Assembly (NCBI GenBank): GCA_046309815.1
Contig: JBKCOJ010000009.1
Location: forward strand, 1-18,131
Source: CAITNM01 sp021298215
GTDB taxonomy: Bacteria > Pseudomonadota > Alphaproteobacteria > Paracaedibacterales > CAITNM01
Length of the DNA stretch: 18,131 bases
Direction of reading: 5' to 3'
The position numbers and the translations under genes were made by a program. Shown here in pieces: positions 6,085 to 13,919 of this stretch (the stretch's first letter is position 1; the number at the start of each line of letters is the position of its first letter). The notes below the pieces were generated by a model. The model did not search any database, was not told the origin of the DNA, and saw only the letters and a list, made by a program, of their open reading frames with translations.

Positions 6085-6477
6085 TTATACGCGGCGACGC
6101 TTACGTGGGCGCACACCATTATGCGGCACTGGTGTCACATCTCGAACTGACGTTATTGTAAAACCAACAGATTGCAAAGAACGTAAGGCTGTTTCACGAC
6201 CTGAACCAGGGCCTTTTACAATTACACGCACTGTTTTCATGCCGTGTTCTTGTGCTTTTTTAGCAGCATCTTCTGCTGCTATCTGAGCTGCGTAAGGAGT
6301 TGATTTACGTGATCCCTTAAACCCCATCATCCCAGAAGTAGACCATGATAAAATATTACCAGCTTCATCTGTTACGCTTACTAGAGTGTTGTTAAATGTT
6401 GCATTCACATAAACAATACCGTTTACGATATTTTTTCTCTCACGACGACGAACACGTGCAACAGTTTTTTGTGCCAT
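6085..6477 (-). CDS. rpsK: 30S ribosomal protein S11
   Basis: S11 sits on the 30S platform and helps shape the E-site mRNA region. The 130-residue protein shows the basic N-terminus, N-A-T-F-N-N-T-L-V-S-V-T-D (residues 25-37), S-S/T-P-Y-A-A-Q and the G-P-G-S-G-R-E-T-A-L-R segment (about 90-100), ending in P-H-N-G-V-R-P-R-K-R-R-R-V. The length is normal. It starts 18 nt after rpsM and precedes rpoA by 29 nt. Confidence 0.97.
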   Translation of the reverse strand: MAQKTVARVRRRERKNIVNGIVYVNATFNNTLVSVTDEAGNILSWSTSGMMGFKGSRKSTPYAAQIAAEDAAKKAQEHGMKTVRVIVKGPGSGRETALRSLQSVGFTITSVRDVTPVPHNGVRPRKRRRV

Positions 6478-6495
6478 AATTTAATACCTTAATTC

Positions 6496-6873
6496 TTATT
6501 TTCCAACCATTTTCTTACCGGCAATAGCAACTGCTTTACCTTTTCTTGTACGAGCATTTGTATGCGTACGTTGTCCACGAACTGGCAGACCTTTACGATG
6601 TCTTAACCCACGATAACAACCTAAATCCATAAGACGCTTAATATTCATGCTCACTTCGCGGCGCAAGTCACCTTCTACGTGATGCTCAGCATCAATAATC
6701 TCACGAATTTTCAAGAACTCTTGGTCTGTCAATGCATGTACGCGTTTCTCGCCATCTATGCTTGCTTTCTCAATTATTAATTTGGATTGGTGTTTACCAA
6801 TTCCATAAATATAGGTTAAAGCAATCCATACTTTTTTCTGGGTCGGAATGTTTACACCTGCAATACGTGCCAC
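6496..6873 (-). CDS. rpsM: 30S ribosomal protein S13
   Basis: S13 lies in the head of the 30S subunit and contacts the 50S subunit and P-site tRNA. The 125-residue protein begins M-A-R-I-A-G-V-N-I-P and shows Y-I-Y-G-I-G (residues 22-27), C-Y-R-G-L-R-H-R-K-G-L-P-V-R-G-Q-R-T-H-T-N-A-R-T-R-K in two consecutive conserved stretches, and a basic tail. Initiation is at GTG (6871-6873). AAGGAG at 6880-6885 is spaced 6 nt before it and overlaps the adk stop, which makes this start secure and suggests coupling to adk. Confidence 0.97.
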   Translation of the reverse strand: MARIAGVNIPTQKKVWIALTYIYGIGKHQSKLIIEKASIDGEKRVHALTDQEFLKIREIIDAEHHVEGDLRREVSMNIKRLMDLGCYRGLRHRKGLPVRGQRTHTNARTRKGKAVAIAGKKMVGK

Positions 6874-6883
6874 GTTTAGCTCC

Positions 6884-7519
6884 TTATAATGCGCTTATAA
6901 TTTGTTCTGTTACTAATTCTACCGGTGCTATCGCATTTATCACCGTTAGAATTCCCCGCTTTTGATAAAAACCCTTAAGCGGAGCTGTCTCCTCAAAAAA
7001 TGACTGAATCCTGTTTTTTAAAACTGACTCATTGTCGTCATTCCGTCTTACCAACTGCCCTTTGCAGCAATCACAAATTCCCTCTTCTTTTGGAGGGTTT
7101 GTTTGCAGATTATATACTATGCTACAATCATTGCAAGTGATTCTCCCAAGAATACGCTTATAAAGTTCATTTGCATCTATATCGAAATAGAACACACGCT
7201 TTAAAACGCTACCATTCTCTTTTATTACGGAATCAAGAAACTCAGCTTGATCCTGCTTCCGCGGATAACCATCAAATAATATACCCATTTGTCTGTGATT
7301 TTCAACGTCTTTCTTTAACAGTTCATTAACTATTTCAGACGCTCCCAATGCACCAGTTTCTATACAAACTTTTAATTTACGCCCAAGTTCAGTTTCAGCT
7401 GTAACTTCTTTTCGTATTAAGTCGCCTGTAGACAAATGATAATATCCGTGCTCCTTCTTCAAAATAGCTGCCTGAGTTCCTTTACCACACGCTGGTGGCC
7501 CTAAGAAAATCAGATGCAT
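6884..7519 (-). CDS. adk: Adenylate kinase
   Basis: Adenylate kinase interconverts ATP + AMP and 2 ADP in the cytosol. With the ATG at 7519 it is 211 residues: P-loop G-P-P-A-C-G-K-G-T (7-15), S-T-G-D-L-I-R (30-36) and D-G-Y-P-R (83-87) for AMP binding. The LID has four cysteines in a C-x2-C-x16-C-x2-C pattern (129, 132, 149, 152), followed by R-R-N-D-D-N-E. This is the metal-binding LID type. The P-loop has Ala-Cys where most have Gly-Ala. A GTG one codon earlier (7522) is possible, but the ATG that overlaps the secY TGA by one base (TGATG) is the more natural coupled start. Placement between secY and rpsM is typical of the spc cluster in alphaproteobacteria. Confidence 0.95.
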   Translation of the reverse strand: MHLIFLGPPACGKGTQAAILKKEHGYYHLSTGDLIRKEVTAETELGRKLKVCIETGALGASEIVNELLKKDVENHRQMGILFDGYPRKQDQAEFLDSVIKENGSVLKRVFYFDIDANELYKRILGRITCNDCSIVYNLQTNPPKEEGICDCCKGQLVRRNDDNESVLKNRIQSFFEETAPLKGFYQKRGILTVINAIAPVELVTEQIISAL

Positions 7520-8868
7520 CACATTTTACCTTTAGCTTTTGCCTTCTTAATTAATCCTTCGTATTGATGCGCAAGCAGGTGAGACTGAATTTGTGTAATT
7601 GTCTCCATTGTCACGCTTACAACGATCAATATAGTTGTTCCACCAAAGTAAAATGGTAAAGACACACGACTAAGGATCAGCTCTGGTATTAAACAAATCG
7701 ATGCCAAATATATTGCACCAACAACTGTTAACCGAGTTAATACATAATCTAAATAATCTGCAGTTGTTTTACCTGGACGAACGCCTGGAATATAATTTCC
7801 TGCTTTGCGCAAATTTTCTGCCGTCTCATTAGGATTAAACATCAATGCCGTATAGAAAAAGGCAAAAAAGATAATCAAAGAGGCAAAGCAAATCATATAC
7901 ACAGGATGACCATGAGAAAAAATCAGACCTATTTTGCCCATAATTGAATCAGCAGAGCCCGTGGATCCAGCAAAACCTGTAATTGTTGCTGGTAAAAGCA
8001 AAAGTGAGGATGCAAAAATAGGAGGTATAACGCCAGCACTATTAAGTTTTAAGGGCAAATGCGTTGTTTGAGCAACTGCAGGCATGTTGACTGCCACTTG
8101 TCTTTTTGGATACTGAATGAGAATCTTACGTTGAGCACGCTCCATAAAGACTACATATCCTATAACAGCTGCAACCATTACCAAAATACCTAAAATCAAA
8201 ACAGCAGATAATGCACCCTGACGACCAAGCTCAAAAGTACTAAATACAGCATGCGGCAAGTTTGCGACGATACCTGCATAGATAATTAAGGAAATACCAT
8301 TACCAATACCACGAGAAGTAATTTGCTCGCCCAACCACATGATAAAAAGTGTGCCACCTGTTAACGTAACAACTGTTGACAATCTAAATATAAAGCCAGG
8401 ATCTAAAACAGCTAAGCCCGTTGTACCCTGAATTTTTTCAAGCCCAGCCGCTATTCCATAAGACTGAACCATAGCAAGAAGAACTGTTCCATAACGAGTA
8501 TATTGATTAAGCTTTCTGCGCCCGACTTCACCCTCTTTCTTTAAAGCTTCTAGTTGAGGGGAAATTGAAGTCATTAATTGCACGATAATGCTAGATGAAA
8601 TGTAAGGCATAATGTTCAACGCAAAAATCGTCATACGCCCAATAGAACCACCCGAAAACATATCCAAAATACCAAGAATGCCCCCCGCATTGCTGCGGAC
8701 AAATTCTTGAATAATAAGAGGATTAATTCCAGGAAGAGGAATATACGCACCAAGCCTATAAACAACAAGGACAGCCAAAGTAAACCATATACGCTTTTTT
8801 AGATCTTCCGCTTTTTGGAAAGTAGAAAGATTTACGTTAGCAGCCAACTGTTCAATAGCAGATGACAT
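7519..8868 (-). CDS. secY: Protein translocase subunit SecY
   Basis: SecY is the channel of the Sec translocase in the inner membrane. It exports unfolded preproteins with SecA and inserts membrane proteins with the ribosome. The 449-residue sequence has about ten hydrophobic segments (first about 26-46, last about 410-422). It shows the plug and helix-2 region (S-G-G-S-I-G-R-M-T-I-F-A-L, 72-84), the conserved S-R-G-I-G-N-G-I-S-L (185-194) and the fifth cytoplasmic loop N-Y-I-P-G-V-R-P-G-K-T-T (358-369). The N-terminus is short and cytosolic with basic residues before the first helix. The length is normal. It follows rplO by 16 nt and its stop overlaps the adk start. Confidence 0.98.
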   Translation of the reverse strand: MSSAIEQLAANVNLSTFQKAEDLKKRIWFTLAVLVVYRLGAYIPLPGINPLIIQEFVRSNAGGILGILDMFSGGSIGRMTIFALNIMPYISSSIIVQLMTSISPQLEALKKEGEVGRRKLNQYTRYGTVLLAMVQSYGIAAGLEKIQGTTGLAVLDPGFIFRLSTVVTLTGGTLFIMWLGEQITSRGIGNGISLIIYAGIVANLPHAVFSTFELGRQGALSAVLILGILVMVAAVIGYVVFMERAQRKILIQYPKRQVAVNMPAVAQTTHLPLKLNSAGVIPPIFASSLLLLPATITGFAGSTGSADSIMGKIGLIFSHGHPVYMICFASLIIFFAFFYTALMFNPNETAENLRKAGNYIPGVRPGKTTADYLDYVLTRLTVVGAIYLASICLIPELILSRVSLPFYFGGTTILIVVSVTMETITQIQSHLLAHQYEGLIKKAKAKGKM

Positions 8869-8884
8869 AATACTCCTTTATAAC

Positions 8885-9346
8885 TTACTCTATAACCAAC
8901 TCACCGCCACTTTCACTAACTAGTGATTGGGCCGTCTTAGTAGCTTTTGTTACAACATAACTAAATTTTTCTTTAGGCTTACCATTTGCAAGCAATGAAA
9001 TTTCATTCAAATGCTTTGACATAAAGCCAGCTTTTACAAGAAGATCTCTATCAATTTTTTCGCCTGCTTTTACTAAACCATTGTCCAACAATAAATTTAC
9101 TTTATTGAAGTCTAATTCATATTTTTTTGTAGCATGAATGTTCTTAAAACCACGCTTTGGCAAACGACGATAAATAGGATTTTGACCACCTTCAAAACCA
9201 TTCAAGGAAACACCAGAACGCGCTGTCTGACCTTTCCCACCCTTACCAGAAGTTTTTCCTAAACCTGAACCAATGCCTCGACCAAGCAATTTTGCTTTTG
9301 TGCGAGCGCCTGGATTATCACGAATTTCATTAAGTGTAAAAAACAT
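8885..9346 (-). CDS. rplO: 50S ribosomal protein L15
   Basis: L15 is a late-assembly protein of the 50S core. The 153-residue protein has the conserved N-terminal L-N-E-I-R-D-N-P-G-A-R (residues 5-15), the glycine-rich extension G-R-G-I-G-S-G-L-G-K-T-S-G-K-G-G-K-G-Q (22-40) that threads into 23S rRNA, and R-R-L-P-K-R-G-F. It lies 7 nt after rpmD and 16 nt before secY. The length is near the family norm. Confidence 0.96.
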   Translation of the reverse strand: MFFTLNEIRDNPGARTKAKLLGRGIGSGLGKTSGKGGKGQTARSGVSLNGFEGGQNPIYRRLPKRGFKNIHATKKYELDFNKVNLLLDNGLVKAGEKIDRDLLVKAGFMSKHLNEISLLANGKPKEKFSYVVTKATKTAQSLVSESGGELVIE

Positions 9347-9353
9347 AAATCAC

Positions 9354-9563
9354 CTACTCACTAATAACTTGCACCATATGGCGCACTTTACGAATCAACC
9401 CCTGAACTTCAGGTGAATCTTTTAATTCTCTGATCGCATTCATTTTTCCTAAACCGAGACCCTTAAGATGTAATCTTTGTTCTGATTCTCGACGAATTGG
9501 GCTGCCAATCTGTTTAATTTTAATTGTGCCCGCTGTTGCTACTTTTGTTTTTTTTCCTGCCAT
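9354..9563 (-). CDS. rpmD: 50S ribosomal protein L30
   Basis: L30 is a small 50S protein. The segment I-K-I-K-Q-I-G-S-P-I-R-R (about residues 14-25) and L-G-L-G-K-M-N, followed by the C-terminal V-R-H-M-V-Q-V, identify it. Two ATG codons are adjacent (9566 and 9563). The AGGTGA site upstream is better spaced to the second (about 7 nt against 4), giving 69 residues; the first would add one Met. The lysine-rich N-terminal tail is slightly longer than in minimal L30. It lies between rpsE and rplO. Confidence 0.93.
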   Translation of the reverse strand: MAGKKTKVATAGTIKIKQIGSPIRRESEQRLHLKGLGLGKMNAIRELKDSPEVQGLIRKVRHMVQVISE

Positions 9564-9571
9564 CATCTCAC

Positions 9572-10144
9572 CTATTGAATAGAACCTTCTGCAATTTGGC
9601 CATCACGACGCACAAGCACATCCGATATCTTTTTGCCAAGCTTAGCAGCGATTACCTTGGGAGACGAAACACTTTGCAAAGCATCAAAAGTAGCACGCAC
9701 CATATTGTGGTAGTTATTTGTTCCGTTTGATTTGCTAACAATATCATGAATACCTAGCGCTTCAAAAACAGCACGCATTGGACCGCCTGCAATCACCCCT
9801 GTACCAGCTGGAGCTGAACGCAAAACAACAATACCTGCTCCACATCTTGCTCTAACATCATGATGAAGAGTACGCCCCTCACGAAGAGGAACTCGAATCA
9901 TCGAGCGCTTCGCTTTATCAACTGCCTTTTTTACTGCATCTGGAACTTCTCGTGCTTTTCCGGTTGCGTAACCCACGCGGCCTTTACCATCACCAACAAC
10001 AACAAGCGCAGAAAAACGCATTGTTTTACCACCTTTAACAACCTTTGTAACGCGACGTACGTTTACTAATTTCTCGATGATTTGCTCTTCACGATCATTT
10101 TCGCGCTCGCGCTTTTCATTATTATTTTTTGTTTGCTTGGCCAT
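9572..10144 (-). CDS. rpsE: 30S ribosomal protein S5
   Basis: S5 helps control decoding accuracy at the 30S neck and binds h28 and h34 regions. The 190-residue protein has a charged, asparagine/glutamate-rich N-terminal tail (residues 5-20), then the double-stranded-RNA-binding-like domain with V-N-V-R-R-V-T-K-V-V-K-G-G (27-39), the loop G-D-G-K-G-R-V-G-Y-A-T-G-K-A (51-64), and the C-terminal domain with A-P-A-G-T-G-V-I-A-G-G-P-M-R. It is 12 nt after rplR and 8 nt before rpmD. Confidence 0.97.
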   Translation of the reverse strand: MAKQTKNNNEKRERENDREEQIIEKLVNVRRVTKVVKGGKTMRFSALVVVGDGKGRVGYATGKAREVPDAVKKAVDKAKRSMIRVPLREGRTLHHDVRARCGAGIVVLRSAPAGTGVIAGGPMRAVFEALGIHDIVSKSNGTNNYHNMVRATFDALQSVSSPKVIAAKLGKKISDVLVRRDGQIAEGSIQ

Positions 10145-10156
10145 ATTATATATCCC

Positions 10157-10516
10157 TTAAAACTTTAATCCAGCTTCACGAGCTGCATCAGCTAACGCTT
10201 TTATTCTTCCATGATAAAGGTAACCTGAGCGATCAAAAACCACTTTATCTATTCCCTTAGCTTTTGCCATTTCAGCAATTTTTTTGCCTACAAATTGAGC
10301 AGCTTCCTTGTTCGAACCACTTTTTAAAGCTTTTCCAGGTTTGCCAGAAGTACCAAATAAAACCAAACTTTTAGCACCACTAACATCTGTAATCTGCGCA
10401 TAAGTGTGTTGATTTGTACGATGAACACATAAACGAGGTAACTCTGTCGAAACCTTACGTAATTTAACTCTAATGCGCTGCTTGCGACGTTGATGCAGTT
10501 GAGCAGAATTTAACAT
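10157..10516 (-). CDS. rplR: 50S ribosomal protein L18
   Basis: L18 binds 5S rRNA with L5 and anchors it in the central protuberance. The 119-residue protein has the basic N-terminus R-R-K-Q-R-I-R-V-K-L-R (10-20), the strand P-R-L-C-V-H-R-T-N-Q-H (28-38) and the C-terminal F-D-R-S-G-Y-L-Y-H-G-R-I-K-A-L-A-D-A-A-R, split by family-typical helices. It starts only 2 nt beyond the rplF stop, which indicates coupled translation. Confidence 0.96.
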   Translation of the reverse strand: MLNSAQLHQRRKQRIRVKLRKVSTELPRLCVHRTNQHTYAQITDVSGAKSLVLFGTSGKPGKALKSGSNKEAAQFVGKKIAEMAKAKGIDKVVFDRSGYLYHGRIKALADAAREAGLKF

Positions 10517-10518
10517 GA

Positions 10519-11052
10519 CTACTTCTTCTTTCCTTCTTTTCGAATGATAAACTCGGTTTCCCTAAGAACACCCTTACCTTTGTAAGGCTCAGGCTTTCTA
10601 TATTTGCGTAAATGCGCTCCCACAGTACCTACCAGCTGCTTATCAAAGCCAGTAATTAAAATAGCTGTCGGCTTTTCGCATTTAATCTCAATCCCTTTCG
10701 GAATATCGTAGACGATATCATGGCTATACCCCAATTGCAAAGTCAATTTGCTTCCTGAAACAGAAGCACGGTAACCAACGCCTACCAAGCTAACGTTTAA
10801 TGAAAATCCTTTATCCAAACCTTTTACAATGTTTGATAGGTTTCTCTGAGTTGTCCCCCAAAGAGAACGACCACGCTGCGTTGTTTCTTTAGGAGAAACC
10901 AAAAAACCTTTTTCTGTTTTCTCAAAATTAATGCAATCCGGGATCTCATAATCCTTAGCTCCAGTTTTGCCCTTTAATGTAACAACACTACCCTCTTGAG
11001 CCATTGTGACTCCTGCAGGTAGCACCACTTCATGTTTACCAACGCGTGACAT
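10519..11052 (-). CDS. rplF: 50S ribosomal protein L6
   Basis: L6 sits near the factor-binding centre and the sarcin-ricin loop. The 177-residue protein begins M-S-R-V-G-K-H and has two repeated alpha/beta domains (about 1-80 and 82-177). V-G-V-G-Y-R-A (residues 90-96) begins the second, and Y-K-G-K-G-V (157-162) lies near the end, with the usual basic tail E-G-K-K-K. It lies 12 nt after rpsH. The length is normal. Confidence 0.97.
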   Translation of the reverse strand: MSRVGKHEVVLPAGVTMAQEGSVVTLKGKTGAKDYEIPDCINFEKTEKGFLVSPKETTQRGRSLWGTTQRNLSNIVKGLDKGFSLNVSLVGVGYRASVSGSKLTLQLGYSHDIVYDIPKGIEIKCEKPTAILITGFDKQLVGTVGAHLRKYRKPEPYKGKGVLRETEFIIRKEGKKK

Positions 11053-11064
11053 GATTTATTCCTC

Positions 11065-11463
11065 TTAAAATACTCGACACAAAACTTCGCCACCAACTGT
11101 TAGTTCGCGAGCTTTAGCATCTGAAACAATACCTTTATTTGTTGACAGAATTGAAATCCCAAGACCGTTTGCCACTTTCGCTAGTTTTGCGATAGGCGAA
11201 TAAACGCGACGACCTGGCTTTGAAACACGATCAATCGACTTAATAACCGGTTGGTTTTCATGATATTTCAATTCTATTTTTAATTCTTTGTGACCAACTT
11301 CAGTATTTTCAACTTGATAATGTCGAATATAACCTTCGTCTTGAAGAACTTTCACAAGCCCTTCCTTTTCAATAGAGTAAGGACACATTACCGCTTGTTT
11401 ACGCGCTCTTTGACCATTACGAATACGTGTTAATAAGTCTGCGATTGGATCTGTTATTCTCAT
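11065..11463 (-). CDS. rpsH: 30S ribosomal protein S8
   Basis: S8 binds 16S helix 21 early in 30S assembly and, in some bacteria, represses the spc mRNA. The 132-residue protein starts M-R-I-T-D-P-I-A-D-L-L-T-R-I-R-N and has S-K-P-G-R-R-V-Y (81-88) and the RNA-binding I-L-S-T-N-K-G-I (104-111). The C-terminus ends G-G-E-V-L-C-R-V-F, as expected. It lies between rpsN (4 nt) and rplF (12 nt). No obvious S8 target hairpin was identified by eye. Confidence 0.97.
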   Translation of the reverse strand: MRITDPIADLLTRIRNGQRARKQAVMCPYSIEKEGLVKVLQDEGYIRHYQVENTEVGHKELKIELKYHENQPVIKSIDRVSKPGRRVYSPIAKLAKVANGLGISILSTNKGIVSDAKARELTVGGEVLCRVF

Positions 11464-11467
11464 ATTT

Positions 11468-11773
11468 CTACCAACTTGATTTCGTTAAACCAGGAATCAT
11501 TCCCTGATTACCCAATTCTCGCAACGCAATACGAGACATTTGAAATTTTCTATAATACCCTCTAGAACGACCTGATATCTCACAACGATTTCTAATACGC
11601 GTCAACGATGAATTTCTTGGACGCTCAGAAAGTTTTATTGTCGCACGAATGCGGTCTTCTAAGGGAAGATCTTTATTGTAAATAATCGCTTTTAAAGTAT
11701 CTCTGCCCATTTTTTGATTTTTCATCAAAACTGTACGGTTTTTATTTTTTTCTATAGAACTTGATTTCGCCAT
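11468..11773 (-). CDS. rpsN: 30S ribosomal protein S14 (zinc-free type)
   Basis: S14 is a late-joining protein of the 30S head. At 101 residues it is the long, zinc-independent form: only one cysteine (C69 in N-R-C-E-I-S-G-R-S-R-G-Y) and no C-x2-C pair. The end shows S-R-I-A-L-R-E-L, G-M-I-P-G-L-T-K-S-S-W, typical of Gram-negative S14. It sits between rplE and rpsH as in the standard spc operon, with gaps of 5 and 4 nt. Confidence 0.96.
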   Translation of the reverse strand: MAKSSSIEKNKNRTVLMKNQKMGRDTLKAIIYNKDLPLEDRIRATIKLSERPRNSSLTRIRNRCEISGRSRGYYRKFQMSRIALRELGNQGMIPGLTKSSW

Positions 11774-11778
11774 TTCTC

Positions 11779-12318
11779 TTATCCTTGAATTGGGAAGTTA
11801 AGCGCCTTCAGCAAAGCTAATGCATCCGCGTCATTTCTAGCAGTAGAGCAAATCGTAATATCCATACCACGAACTTTATCTACTTTATCGTAGTTAATTT
11901 CAGGAAATACTAATTGCTCTTTCAATCCTAAAGAATAATTTCCTTTTCCATCAAAACTTTTTTTAGATAAGCCTCTGAAGTCACGAACGCGCGGCAAAGC
12001 TATATTTACAAGACGATCGATAAATTCATACATGCGATCTTTACGCAATGTAACCTTAACTCCAATGTTCATACCTTCACGCAATTTAAAGCTTGCTATA
12101 GAACCTTTTGCTTTGGTAATAACGGGCTTTTGACCTGCGATTAACATAAGATCATCATAAGCGGCTTGAATTTTCTTGCTATCTTGCGTTGCTTCTGAAA
12201 CGCACATGTTGATAACAACTTTATCAAGCTTAGGGACTTGCATTACGTTTTTATACCCAAGGTCAGCCTGAATCGCTTTTTTTACTTTTGTTTCATATAA
12301 CTTTTTAGTTGCACTCAT
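11779..12318 (-). CDS. rplE: 50S ribosomal protein L5
   Basis: L5 binds 5S rRNA and contacts the P-site tRNA and S13. The 179-residue protein has N-V-M-Q-V-P-K-L-D-K-V-V-I-N (24-37), the A-G-Q-K-P-V-I-T-K-A-K (67-77) strand, R-V-R-D-F-R-G-L and a C-terminal M-D-I-T-I-C-S-T-A-R. This is the usual size and order of blocks. It begins 2 nt after the rplX stop and precedes rpsN by 5 nt. Confidence 0.97.
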   Translation of the reverse strand: MSATKKLYETKVKKAIQADLGYKNVMQVPKLDKVVINMCVSEATQDSKKIQAAYDDLMLIAGQKPVITKAKGSIASFKLREGMNIGVKVTLRKDRMYEFIDRLVNIALPRVRDFRGLSKKSFDGKGNYSLGLKEQLVFPEINYDKVDKVRGMDITICSTARNDADALALLKALNFPIQG

Positions 12319-12320
12319 AA

Positions 12321-12653
12321 CTAAACTTTCAAAATTGTATTGCCAGTTTTTTTAAAGAAGCGTTCGTTTTTACCGGCAGTATTTTTACGAACTCCAACTT
12401 TTTCAATCTTGTCTGATTGAGGATTAACAACTGCAACGTTTGAAATATGAATGGGATGAGTTTTTTCAACTTGCCCACCCTGCGGATTCAACGCCGAAGG
12501 CTTCATATTGCGAATAACTTTATTCACGCCATCAACCACAACCTTAGAATCGTCAAGCAGAACTTTCTGCACAACTCCTCTTTGACCTTTGTTACGACCT
12601 GTAGTCACTTCGACTAGATCGCCTTTTTTTACTTTAAATCTAACCTGAGTCAT
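12321..12653 (-). CDS. rplX: 50S ribosomal protein L24
   Basis: L24 is an assembly initiator of the 50S subunit near the exit tunnel. The 110-residue protein has the KOW motif early: K-V-K-K-G-D-L-V-E-V (7-16) and G-R-N-K-G-Q-R-G-V-V (19-28). H-P-I-H-I-S-N-V is in the middle, with a basic C-terminus. Its ATG shares one base with the rplN stop (TAATG), a strong sign of translational coupling. Confidence 0.96.
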   Translation of the reverse strand: MTQVRFKVKKGDLVEVTTGRNKGQRGVVQKVLLDDSKVVVDGVNKVIRNMKPSALNPQGGQVEKTHPIHISNVAVVNPQSDKIEKVGVRKNTAGKNERFFKKTGNTILKV

Positions 12654-13021
12654 TACAACACCTCCGGAGCAAGAGAAATAATCTTCATGTAACCTGCAGA
12701 TCGTAATTCACGAGTTACCGGACCGAATATACGACTACCAATTGGTTCACCTTGCTTGTTAATCAATACAGCTGCATTTTTATCAAAAGAAATTGTAGAC
12801 CCATCCACTCTTTTGACTGGCTGCTTTGTTCTAACAATTACCGCTCTAAAAATTTCACCTTTTTTAGCCTTACCTCTTGGTACAGCATCTTTCACTGTAA
12901 CCACGATTACATCACCCACAGATGCATACCTTCTTTTCGATCCACCAAGAACCTTAATACAAAGAACTTCTTTTGCACCTGAGTTATCTGCTACTTCTAA
13001 TCTACTTTCCGACTGAATCAT
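12653..13021 (-). CDS. rplN: 50S ribosomal protein L14
   Basis: L14 forms an intersubunit bridge with 16S rRNA and is the target of RsfS silencing in bacteria. The 122-residue protein starts M-I-Q-S-E-S-R-L-E-V-A-D-N-S-G-A-K (1-17) and shows V-P-R-G-K-A-K-K-G-E (48-57), R-I-F-G-P-V-T-R-E-L-R and the end S-L-A-P-E-V-L. The length is exactly that of the family. It is the first spc-operon gene, only 8 nt after rpsQ, so S10 and spc appear continuous. Confidence 0.97.
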   Translation of the reverse strand: MIQSESRLEVADNSGAKEVLCIKVLGGSKRRYASVGDVIVVTVKDAVPRGKAKKGEIFRAVIVRTKQPVKRVDGSTISFDKNAAVLINKQGEPIGSRIFGPVTRELRSAGYMKIISLAPEVL

Positions 13022-13029
13022 ACGTCACC

Positions 13030-13269
13030 TTACTTCGTTACTTTTTCTTGGACAACCCAAGTCTTTGTTTTTGAAATTGGACTTGACTCAACAATACGAA
13101 CAACATCTCCAATATTAAATGCATTATTCTCATCATGAGCTGCATATTTTTTATGGCTCTTCACGTATTTACGGTAAACAGGATGCATAACATCTCTCTC
13201 AACCTTTATAATAACTGTTTTTGCGGCTTTGTTACTTACCACTACACCCTGCAATACACGACGCGGCAT
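13030..13269 (-). CDS. rpsQ: 30S ribosomal protein S17
   Basis: S17 is an OB-fold primary 16S binder at the bottom of the 30S body. The 79-residue protein has L-Q-G-V-V-V-S-N-K-A-A-K-T-V (6-19), V-E-R-x3-H-P-x-Y-x-K-Y (23-36), and a late G-D-V-V-R-I-V-E-S-S-P-I-S-K-T-K (54-69). It is the last gene of the S10 group and lies 13 nt after rpmC. Confidence 0.97.
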   Translation of the reverse strand: MPRRVLQGVVVSNKAAKTVIIKVERDVMHPVYRKYVKSHKKYAAHDENNAFNIGDVVRIVESSPISKTKTWVVQEKVTK

Positions 13270-13282
13270 AATTTCTCTCTCT

Positions 13283-13474
13283 TTATACTGACTTTAACTG
13301 TGTCAATTTAGTTTTTACACGAGCATAATCTCGACGACATTCACGTATACGAGATGTTTTCTCTAATTTTCCTTCGGCTTTTTGCATGCGCAAATTAAAC
13401 AACTCCTTCTTGATAGAAACCAATGACTCTATCAAAGCTTTTGGAGTCTTCTCTTTTAATTCAACAAATTTCAT
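13283..13474 (-). CDS. rpmC: 50S ribosomal protein L29
   Basis: L29 lies at the tunnel exit, near the binding place of trigger factor and SRP. The ATG at 13474 gives a 63-residue two-helix protein beginning M-K-F-V-E-L, with the family's F-N-L-R-M-Q-K-A-E-G-K-L (31-42) and R-I-R-E-C-R-R-D-Y-A-R-V-K-T. A GTG three codons earlier (13483) is open, but the GGTGAT Shine-Dalgarno-like sequence overlaps it and sits a few nt before the ATG, so the ATG is preferred. It lies between rplP and rpsQ. Confidence 0.94.
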   Translation of the reverse strand: MKFVELKEKTPKALIESLVSIKKELFNLRMQKAEGKLEKTSRIRECRRDYARVKTKLTQLKSV

Positions 13475-13497
13475 TGCAATCACCGATATATATAAGT

Positions 13498-13908
13498 TTA
13501 AACTAAACGTTTTACAAATTTTGTTTCAATAGGAAGCTTTTCAGCAGCTAATTTAAAAGCAACTTCTGCAACTTCTTCTGAAACACCATCTAACTCGAAC
13601 ATGATTTTACCAGGCTTAACTCTGCATGCCCAATACTCAACCGAACCCTTACCACTTCCCATGCGAACTTCAGCAGGTTTCTTTGAAACCGGCACATCTG
13701 GGAAAACACGAATCCACACTTTACCAACACGTCGCATATGACGTGTAATAGCTCGACGAGCAGCTTCTATTTGCCTTGCTGTAATTCTTGCCGGCTCTAA
13801 TGCCTTTAAACCAAAAGCACCATAACTTATTGAGAAACCTGCTTTGGCAACTCCATGGATCTTACCTTTGAAAGCTTTTCTAAATTTTGTCTTCTTTGGA
13901 GATAACAT
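13498..13908 (-). CDS. rplP: 50S ribosomal protein L16
   Basis: L16 organises the A-site region of the 50S subunit. The 136-residue protein starts M-L-S-P-K-K-T-K-F-R-K and has A-R-Q-I-E-A-A-R-R-A-I-T-R (43-55), F-P-D-V-P-V-S-K-K-P-A-E-V-R-M-G-S-G-K-G (68-87) and V-E-Y-W. Length and order of motifs are normal. The loop has M-G-S-G-K-G where M-G-K-G-K-G is usual, a mild change. It lies 11 nt after rpsC. Confidence 0.97.
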   Translation of the reverse strand: MLSPKKTKFRKAFKGKIHGVAKAGFSISYGAFGLKALEPARITARQIEAARRAITRHMRRVGKVWIRVFPDVPVSKKPAEVRMGSGKGSVEYWACRVKPGKIMFELDGVSEEVAEVAFKLAAEKLPIETKFVKRLV

Positions 13909-13919
13909 AACTTAATTCC

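Noticed and set aside
7520..7522. GTG one codon before the adk ATG as start
   Set aside because: The ATG overlapping the secY stop as TGATG gives the usual N-terminus and is the more likely start.
12756..13016. Plus-strand open frame of 86 codons opposite rplN
   Set aside because: It is antisense to an intact, highly conserved gene, with no Shine-Dalgarno or recognisable product.
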